From contig NZ_JAOWLE010000009.1 of NCBI RefSeq assembly GCF_025751515.1, positions 1 through 64,000 of the forward strand: a stretch of DNA of 64,000 nt. Reading direction: 5' to 3'. This document shows, one piece after another, positions 58,876-64,000 of the stretch. A model generated the notes under the pieces. It did not search any database and had not been told where the DNA came from. It saw only the letters and a list, made by a program, of their open reading frames with translations. Origin of the DNA: Actibacterium sp. XHP0104. GTDB taxonomy: Bacteria; Pseudomonadota; Alphaproteobacteria; Rhodobacterales; Rhodobacteraceae. Each line of letters begins with the position of its first letter. Position 1 is the stretch's first letter. The position numbers and the translations under genes were made by a program.

Positions 58876-60497
58876 GCCTCGACATGTATGTTTACCAATC
58901 CATAGCCCAATCACTTTGCGATCATGGTTTTGATACGATGTTCGGATTGATGGGGGACGCCAACCTGTTCATGGTCGATCACTACGTTCGGTCCGGCGGC
59001 GGGACCTTCGTGCCCGTAGCCTTCGAGGGCAGCGCCGTGCTGATGGCACTCGCCCATGGCCGCGTGTCGGGTCGGGTCGGCATCGCCACCGTCACCCATG
59101 GCCCGGCCCTGACGAACTGTGTGACCGCCCTGACCGAAGGCGCGCGCGGCCGTGTGCCGATGGTGCTGTTGGCGGGCGATACAGCCGTGTCCAATCCGCA
59201 GAACCTGCAAAACATCGACCAGCGCGAAACGGTCAAGGTGACTGGAGCCGGGTTCGAACAGATGCGTTCGCCCGAAACGGCCTCTTATGACGTGGCGCAC
59301 GCGATCTACCGTGCCCAGGTGGAAAAACGACCGATCGTGCTGAACATGCCTGTCGATTTCATGTGGCAAGAGATCGAGCACACCCGGCACGTCTTTCCGG
59401 CCTTCAACGCGCCGTCGCATGTGCCCGAGGGCAAGGATCTGGACGAGGCCGTGGGCATGATCGCAAGCGCGCGGCGCCCGATCATCCTGGCCGGCATCGG
59501 CGCCAAGGATGCCGTTGCGCAGATCACGAAACTGGCCGACCGCCTCGAGGCCCCGCTGGCCACCACGCTAAAGGCAAAGGGGATGTTCAGGGATCACCCC
59601 TATAACATCGACATCTTCGGCACGCTTTCCACACCCGCCGCCTATGATGCCATCGCCAAGGCCGATTGCGTCATCGCCTTTGGCACCTCGCTGCATCATT
59701 TCACCACCGACCAGGGCGCGTTGATGAAAAACAAGCGCGTGGTGCAGGTCAACAATACCGTCACCGAAGTGGCCAAGAATTATCACCCCGACGTGGCCCT
59801 TGTCGCCGATGCGGGCCTGACGGCGGACAATATCGTCTGGTGGCTGAACGAGGCCGAAATCCCCGCCAGCGGCTTTACCGCCGAGCTGGACATGGACGTG
59901 CTGACCGCCCACCCCAAGGGCAACCCCGACAAGGCCAAACCCGGGTTCGTGAATTTCGAATATGCGCTGGACCGGCTTGAGAGCGCCCTACCCAGGGACC
60001 GTTTCCTGACCACCGATGGCGGGCGGTTCATGACCGAGGTCTGGTGCCGCATCTCTTGCCCCAACGCCGAAAGCTTTATCGCCTCGACCAATTTCGGCTC
60101 TATCGGCCTGGGGCTACAGGTGGCCATCGGCACCGGATTTGCAGTGCCGGACAGGCCCGTGGTGCTTTTTACCGGCGATGGCGGCTTCATGATGGGCGGC
60201 ATCAACGAATTCAACACGGCCGTTCGCATGAACCAGGATCTGATCGTGATCGTCGCCAATGACTCTGCCTATGGCGCCGAGCACATCCAGTTCCTCGACC
60301 GCAACATGGACCCGGGCCTGTCGATGTTCGACTGGCCGTCTTTTGCCCGGATCGCGACCGCGCTGGGGGGGCATGGCGTTGTGGTCAACTCTGTCGAAAG
60401 CCTGGAAGACGCGATCAGGGCCATTGATACCCGCGACAAGCCTCTTTTGATCGAACTGCGCCTGGACCCGAACGATGTACCGCGCATGCGGATCTAG
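58872..60497 (+). CDS. Thiamine-diphosphate-dependent enzyme of the acetolactate synthase type
   Basis: A 541-residue protein of the ThDP family (acetolactate synthase, glyoxylate carboligase, benzoylformate decarboxylase). The N-terminal pyrimidine-binding domain holds the catalytic glutamate in AFEGSAVLMALAHGR near residue 51. The central domain and a C-terminal pyrophosphate domain follow, with the metal motif GDGGFMMGG to NDSAYG (N-D in place of the usual N-N). It is not next to a regulatory small subunit or biosynthetic genes, so it is not clearly IlvB. The actual reaction is unknown. Confidence 0.85.
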   Translation: MSLDMYVYQSIAQSLCDHGFDTMFGLMGDANLFMVDHYVRSGGGTFVPVAFEGSAVLMALAHGRVSGRVGIATVTHGPALTNCVTALTEGARGRVPMVLLAGDTAVSNPQNLQNIDQRETVKVTGAGFEQMRSPETASYDVAHAIYRAQVEKRPIVLNMPVDFMWQEIEHTRHVFPAFNAPSHVPEGKDLDEAVGMIASARRPIILAGIGAKDAVAQITKLADRLEAPLATTLKAKGMFRDHPYNIDIFGTLSTPAAYDAIAKADCVIAFGTSLHHFTTDQGALMKNKRVVQVNNTVTEVAKNYHPDVALVADAGLTADNIVWWLNEAEIPASGFTAELDMDVLTAHPKGNPDKAKPGFVNFEYALDRLESALPRDRFLTTDGGRFMTEVWCRISCPNAESFIASTNFGSIGLGLQVAIGTGFAVPDRPVVLFTGDGGFMMGGINEFNTAVRMNQDLIVIVANDSAYGAEHIQFLDRNMDPGLSMFDWPSFARIATALGGHGVVVNSVESLEDAIRAIDTRDKPLLIELRLDPNDVPRMRI

Positions 60498-60575
60498 GAC
60501 GCACATCCAAAGGCAAGACCGTGGGCATTTGCCGTCACCAAACTTGATGACAGACTCGAAACCGAAACAGGAAGA

Positions 60576-60595
60576 CTGGACAGATTTCTGTCCGG
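60576..60595 (-). terminator. Hairpin downstream of tRNA-Phe
   Basis: A stem CTGGACAG/CTGTCCGG (with one G-U pair) around ATTT lies 28 bases beyond the 3' end of tRNA-Phe on the minus strand and is followed there by AGTCTTCCTGTTT. It could terminate the tRNA transcript and also the convergent ThDP gene. Confidence 0.5.
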
Positions 60596-60623
60596 TAAGA
60601 CCGTGGTGTATGTTCTAAAATAG

Positions 60624-60700
60624 TGGTGCCCGGGGGCGGAATCGAACCACCGACACGAGGATTTTCAATCCACTGCTCTACCCCTGAGCTACCCGGGCAC
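60624..60700 (-). tRNA. tRNA-Phe (GAA)
   Basis: On the minus strand the 77-base sequence folds into a standard cloverleaf: acceptor stem GTGCCCG/CGGGCAC, D arm AGCTC...GAGC, anticodon loop TTGAAAA with anticodon GAA, T arm with GGTTCGATTCC, and an encoded CCA. The anticodon stem (GTGGA/TCCTC) contains one T-T mismatch. It lies between the ThDP enzyme gene and yacG. Confidence 0.95.
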
Positions 60701-60787
60701 GGGGAACGCGGTTGCGTTCGGGTGGCGGTGTTCTAGACGCGGCGTGGGGCGGTGTCCAGAGGGCAAATCAGAAAAAAGCGCGAATTC

Positions 60788-60970
60788 TCAGTGCGGTTTG
60801 GGCGGCTGTTTTTCCAGCTCTTCCGCGGCCTTCTCGATCGACTCGGGGTCGGTGGCGGGTACGGCGTACTTGCCGCCCAGCCAATTGCCCAGATCAACAT
60901 CGGCGCAGCGCTTGGAGCAGAAAGGCCGGTATTTCTGATCGGTCTCTTTCTGGCAGATCGGGCAGGTCAT
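60788..60970 (-). CDS. yacG: DNA gyrase inhibitor YacG (zinc-binding)
   Basis: A 60-residue zinc protein with the four cysteine ligands CPICQKE and CSKRCADVDLGNWLGGKYAV, the conserved YacG pattern. YacG binds GyrB and blocks DNA binding by gyrase. It overlaps the RNase E/G gene by four bases (ATGA), so it is the last gene of infA-maf-rng-yacG. Confidence 0.93.
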   Translation of the reverse strand: MTCPICQKETDQKYRPFCSKRCADVDLGNWLGGKYAVPATDPESIEKAAEELEKQPPKPH

Positions 60971-61998
60971 TCGAACAGCCCCCGCTCGACGGGGCGGCGT
61001 TCGCGTTTGCGCTGCAGCTCGAAATTGCCCAGCGCCGTCCAGCCGGCCAGCACGGTATCGACCGGGTCGGCACGAAAGGCGGCCTTTAGCACCTGTTCCA
61101 GCTGGCGGCGGTCTTTCTTGGGCATGGGCGCGAAATCGACGACCACCTGCCCGCCCAGCCCCCGGATGCGCAGCAGGCGCGGCAGGTCGCGGGCGGTGGC
61201 GATATTGGCCTTGAGGCCCGCGGCGGGCGAGCTATCGCCGCCGGTGTTCACATCGACGGCGACCAGAGCGCGGGTGGGTTCGACCCAGACAGAGCCGCCG
61301 CCCGACAGCGCCACTCCGCCCTGCAAGGCCACCATGGCGTCCAGCACGCCATGGGCGTCAAAGCCCTGCACCACCTCGTCGGGGGCGGGTTCGGCCCAGT
61401 CGCGCCAGGCCAGCTCGTGCGCGTCGGGGGCGTCGACCAGCAGCTCTGGCGCGCCCTCGGCGTCGGCCTGCACCTGTTCGGCGAGGCTGCGCATGGCAGA
61501 GATGTCATCGGCAATCTCGTCGGCATCGGCGCCCGCGCAGGCCGAGCGGAGGATCAGGCCCAGCCCTTCATCGGCGCCCTTCATGCCCTCATGGGCGACC
61601 TCAAGCAGGCGGTCGCGTTCGTCCTCATCGCGGATCGCGCGCGAGATGTTCAGCCCCGGCGCGTCAGGGGTGACGATCGCATAGCGGCTTTTGAACAGCA
61701 GACGCGGGGTGACCGGCACGGCCTTGCCCGGCTCGGCAAAGCCGGTGACCTGCACCAGCAGCGACTGGCCGGGCGCCAGGCCCTTGGCCTGTTTCAGAAA
61801 GGCGCGGCCCTGCGGCAGGGTCAGAAAGACACCGCCCTGCCCTTTCATCTGGCGATCGACCTGAGCACGAAAGATCGCGCCCGGCGCGGGCGTGTCGTCG
61901 GCGGGGTCGATCAGGAAATCCTCGAGCCGCCCGTCCACCATCAGCGCGGCGGCCTTGCGGCCCTTGATGTCATCAAGAATGACGGATCTGCCCTTCAT
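60967..61998 (-). CDS. Ribonuclease E/G family protein (short form)
   Basis: A 343-residue member of the RNase E/G family, shorter than E. coli RNase G (about 490). The catalytic magnesium sites are visible: [10 protein letters not shown] (near residue 245) and [20 protein letters not shown] (near 285). The zinc-link cysteines and much of the N-terminal S1 region are missing or reduced. The ATG at 61998 overlaps the maf stop by four bases. The position between maf and yacG matches that of other Rhodobacteraceae. Confidence 0.88.
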   Translation of the reverse strand: MKGRSVILDDIKGRKAAALMVDGRLEDFLIDPADDTPAPGAIFRAQVDRQMKGQGGVFLTLPQGRAFLKQAKGLAPGQSLLVQVTGFAEPGKAVPVTPRLLFKSRYAIVTPDAPGLNISRAIRDEDERDRLLEVAHEGMKGADEGLGLILRSACAGADADEIADDISAMRSLAEQVQADAEGAPELLVDAPDAHELAWRDWAEPAPDEVVQGFDAHGVLDAMVALQGGVALSGGGSVWVEPTRALVAVDVNTGGDSSPAAGLKANIATARDLPRLLRIRGLGGQVVVDFAPMPKKDRRQLEQVLKAAFRADPVDTVLAGWTALGNFELQRKRERRPVERGLFE

Positions 61999-62573
61999 GC
62001 GTTCCCCCGGTAGATCGGATAGCCCGCCGCCGTCAGCAGCGTGGCGGTTTCGGCCAGTGGCAGACCCACGACGCCAGAGAATGACCCGCTGATCCAGGGC
62101 ACAAAGGCCTCGGCCAGGCCCTGGATGCCATAGGCACCCGCCTTGCCCTGCCATTCGCCCGAGGCGAGATAGGCGTTCAACTCGTCGTCGCTGAGGCGCT
62201 TGAATTTCACCGCCGTGACCGCATCGCGCTGCCACAGCCGGTCGCCCAGCCGCAGCGCCACGGCGGTAATCACCTGGTGACGCCGCCCGCCCATTGCGAT
62301 CAGGAATTCAGCGGCCTCGCCGGCGTCACGCGGCTTGCCCAGAATGCGGCGGCCCAGCGCCACGGTGGTATCGGCGCACAGCACCAGTTCGTCCGGAGCG
62401 GCAGGCACGGCCATGGCCTTTTCACGGGCCATGCGCGCGCAATAGGGGCGCGGCAGTTCGCCTTTCAACGGGTCTTCGTTGATGTCGGGGGCGCGGATAT
62501 CGTCGGGCACAACGCCGATCTGCGCCAGAAGCTCTTTCCGGCGCGGGCTGCCAGAGCCCAGAACGAGTTTCAT
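61995..62573 (-). CDS. maf: Maf-family nucleotide pyrophosphatase
   Basis: A 192-residue nucleoside triphosphate pyrophosphatase thought to remove modified or non-canonical nucleotides (dTTP/UTP, m5UTP type). [19 protein letters not shown] opens the protein; the catalytic motif [10 protein letters not shown] and [19 protein letters not shown] are clear. Upstream is infA and downstream the RNase E/G gene. Confidence 0.95.
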   Translation of the reverse strand: MKLVLGSGSPRRKELLAQIGVVPDDIRAPDINEDPLKGELPRPYCARMAREKAMAVPAAPDELVLCADTTVALGRRILGKPRDAGEAAEFLIAMGGRRHQVITAVALRLGDRLWQRDAVTAVKFKRLSDDELNAYLASGEWQGKAGAYGIQGLAEAFVPWISGSFSGVVGLPLAETATLLTAAGYPIYRGNA

Positions 62574-62581
62574 CAGATCGC

Positions 62582-62800
62582 TTACTTGAAGCGATAGTTG
62601 ATCCGACCCTTGGTCAGATCATACGGGGTCATCTCTACTTGAACCCGGTCGCCAGCCAGAACACGGATGCGGTTCTTGCGCATCTTGCCTGCCGTATGAG
62701 CGATGATTTCATGGCCGTTTTCCAGCTCGACCCGAAACGTCGCATTCGGCAGGAGTTCCTTCACGACACCGGGAAATTCGAGCATTTCTTCCTTGGCCAT
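62582..62800 (-). CDS. infA: Translation initiation factor IF-1
   Basis: A 72-residue OB-fold factor that binds the 30S A site. [40 protein letters not shown] and [13 protein letters not shown] match the family in length and sequence. The start at 62800 is preceded by GGAGTGACC; a frame two codons longer also exists. First gene of infA-maf-rng-yacG. Confidence 0.97.
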   Translation of the reverse strand: MAKEEMLEFPGVVKELLPNATFRVELENGHEIIAHTAGKMRKNRIRVLAGDRVQVEMTPYDLTKGRINYRFK

Positions 62801-62964
62801 GGTCACTCCATATTGATCCAGCCCGCCAAACTGCGGGCGAGGCCTTAAATGCGCCCGAACGCGCCGGTTTTCAAGGGCGAAAAGGCGGATTGCGCGGGGA
62901 TGTGACCCGTTTTGACCCTGATCCTGCCGGAAATGACGCAGCGCGGTATTCTGCGCGTGCAGTG

Positions 62965-63426
62965 TCAGCCGCTGGTGGGGGGGCCGAAACGTTCGATCAG
63001 GCGCTGGCGGATCTGGTCGCGGGCCTGGCGAAAGGCGGTCAGCTTGGTCTCACGGTTTTCGCCGATTCCGGTCGGGTCGATGATCGGCCAGTATTCGATA
63101 TCCAGGTGATAGGCCCCGGTCAGTTCCAGCGCACGGCGCTGGCTGGCGGGCGACAGGGCGATGATCAGGTCGAAACTGGACAGATCCTCGCCCCACTGGT
63201 TCATCTCGTCGAAAGACCGCGCGCGGTGACGTTCCAGCGGCACGCCGATCTCGGCGCAGACGGCGATGGCAAAGCCGTCGATCTCCAGGTCATTCTCGAC
63301 GCCCACCGATTGCAGGTAAAAGCGGTGGCCATAAAGCTGCTTGGCGATACCCTCGGCCATCGGCGAGCGCACCGCGTTGTGATCGCAGCAAAACAGAACC
63401 GAATGCGGTGTTCCCCCCTGCCCCAC
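62965..63426 (-). CDS. Low-molecular-weight phosphatase / arsenate reductase-like protein
   Basis: A 153-residue protein starting at GTG. Its N-terminal loop [17 protein letters not shown] is a Cys-x5-Arg catalytic site; the aspartate in [11 protein letters not shown] is the candidate general acid. It resembles the LMW phosphatase/ArsC family in this position of Rhodobacteraceae genomes. No arsenic genes accompany it, so phosphatase activity is more likely. UPF0262 precedes it, two bases away. Confidence 0.85.
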   Translation of the reverse strand: MGQGGTPHSVLFCCDHNAVRSPMAEGIAKQLYGHRFYLQSVGVENDLEIDGFAIAVCAEIGVPLERHRARSFDEMNQWGEDLSSFDLIIALSPASQRRALELTGAYHLDIEYWPIIDPTGIGENRETKLTAFRQARDQIRQRLIERFGPPTSG

Positions 63427-63428
63427 GC

Positions 63429-63917
63429 TCAGCCCCCGAAATGCAGAACGCAGATGAGGGTGAACAGGCGGCGCGAGGTGTCGTTGTCGATCTCGGCCTT
63501 GCCTTCCAGGCGTTCCTGCAACACGCGGGCGCCTTCGTTGTGGATGCCCCGGCGGGCCATGTCGATCGCCTCGATTTTCGAGGGCGGCAGTTTCTTGACC
63601 GCGTCGAAATAGCTTTCGCAGATCTGGAAATAGTCTTTCACAACCTGCCGGAACGGGCCCAGCGACATGTGGAATTCGCCCACCAGGTCGCCGGCCTCGG
63701 TGCGCACCTCGAAGACCAGCCGCTTTTCGCGGATCGCCAGCAGCAGGTGATAGGGGCCGGGCGGCACCTCGCGATCGTCGCGGGCGGGCAGCGCAAAGGT
63801 GTTTTCCTCGATCAGGTCGAAAATGGCGACCTTGCGTTCCTGCTCGATCTCGGGCGTGGGCAGGGGCAGGTTGCTGTCGTCGATCTCGACATGGCTCAGG
63901 CGGTTGGTCTGGGTCAT
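63429..63917 (-). CDS. UPF0262 family protein
   Basis: A 162-residue conserved alphaproteobacterial protein of unknown function (UPF0262). The signature stretches RKVAIFDLIEENTF, PYHLLLAIREKRLVFEV and FHMSLGPFRQVVKDYF are present. It overlaps hisD by four bases (ATGA) and is followed by the LMW phosphatase, the usual arrangement. Confidence 0.93.
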   Translation of the reverse strand: MTQTNRLSHVEIDDSNLPLPTPEIEQERKVAIFDLIEENTFALPARDDREVPPGPYHLLLAIREKRLVFEVRTEAGDLVGEFHMSLGPFRQVVKDYFQICESYFDAVKKLPPSKIEAIDMARRGIHNEGARVLQERLEGKAEIDNDTSRRLFTLICVLHFGG

Positions 63918-64000
63918 GCGTCCCCCCCTTGGTTCAGGCGATCAAGCCGCGCGCGGACCGACAGGCCATGCGCCTCGAGGCTTTCGGATTTGGCCAGGCA
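63914..64000 (-). CDS. hisD: Histidinol dehydrogenase, C-terminus (partial)
   Basis: Only the last 28 codons are in the window, ending LAKSESLEAHGLSVRARLDR then LNQGGDA and TGA at 63916-63914. This matches the C-terminus of HisD, which oxidises histidinol to histidine. The conserved HisD to UPF0262 order supports the call; the bulk lies beyond the right edge. Confidence 0.75.
   Translation of the reverse strand, partial: CLAKSESLEAHGLSVRARLDRLNQGGDA

Noticed and set aside
62965-63426. Arsenate reductase role for the low-molecular-weight phosphatase
   Set aside because: No arsR, arsB or other arsenic genes are nearby, and the loop fits phosphatases equally well.

Overview
The window is chromosomal DNA of an alphaproteobacterium, almost certainly a member of the Rhodobacteraceae (Roseobacter group). 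Support comes from the high GC content, GcrA, UPF0262, the short RNase E/G in a maf-infA-yacG block, the two-MerR fatty-acid operon, Fur-, Pho- and TTTGCAAA-type sites, and protein sequences typical of that family. Most of it is dense housekeeping and central metabolism. No rRNA, CRISPR array, prophage or large island is visible. The only mobile DNA is the end of an IS3-family element at the left edge.

Layout. 1-1202: the IS end sits inside a methylamine dehydrogenase-type heavy-chain gene, followed by about 500 bp without a convincing gene. 1203-7075: SulP transporter, mtnP and apt (methylthioadenosine and adenine salvage) with a small ribbon-helix-helix gene, a palindromic operator and a 40-codon ORF between them, then a MATE exporter with two hotdog thioesterases. 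7147-18317: a Fur-box-linked putative metal transporter, two tandem MerR regulators and a beta-oxidation operon (acyl-CoA dehydrogenase, small protein, GST-like protein, thiolase, cupin, FadB-type protein), a sulfotransferase and an acyl-CoA ligase. 18404-20365: a membrane protein resembling an inactive M48 peptidase, and a SPOR protein. 20433-24952: a complete nucleoside-salvage operon (cdd-deoA-deoB-add-upp). 25150-29616: malic enzyme and propionyl-CoA synthetase, each with its own conspicuous operator-like DNA. 29747-32705: a sensorless hybrid kinase and a LuxO-like sigma-54 response regulator.

32702-48757: nadK, glyA, a hydrolase, cytochrome b561, an entericidin-like lipoprotein, lepA, a tyrosine phosphatase, a sirtuin, a 2OG oxygenase, a copper chaperone, rpmB, meaB, hrpB, a Nudix protein, a low-affinity phosphate transporter behind a Pho-box-like site, and a ChaC-like cyclotransferase. 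48757-50892: argD-argF. 51094-57137: rlmJ, two ABC-2 exporter gene sets flanking gcrA, and an AsmA-family protein. 57267-64000: rimO, a ThDP-dependent enzyme, tRNA-Phe, and yacG-rng-maf-infA, then a phosphatase, UPF0262 and the end of hisD.

The genes fit a heterotroph that lives on organic acids, fatty acids and nucleosides: salvage enzymes feed ribose and bases, beta-oxidation and propionate activation feed acyl-CoAs, and malic enzyme links the TCA cycle to pyruvate and NADPH. The most interesting signals are regulatory or structural rather than a large new system: the ribbon-helix-helix/operator/small-ORF module, the triple TTTGCAAA pairs, the nested hairpin at the 2OG oxygenase start, the degenerate M48-like protein, the IS-disrupted amine dehydrogenase gene, and five tail-to-tail gene pairs that overlap by exactly four bases at their stop codons.
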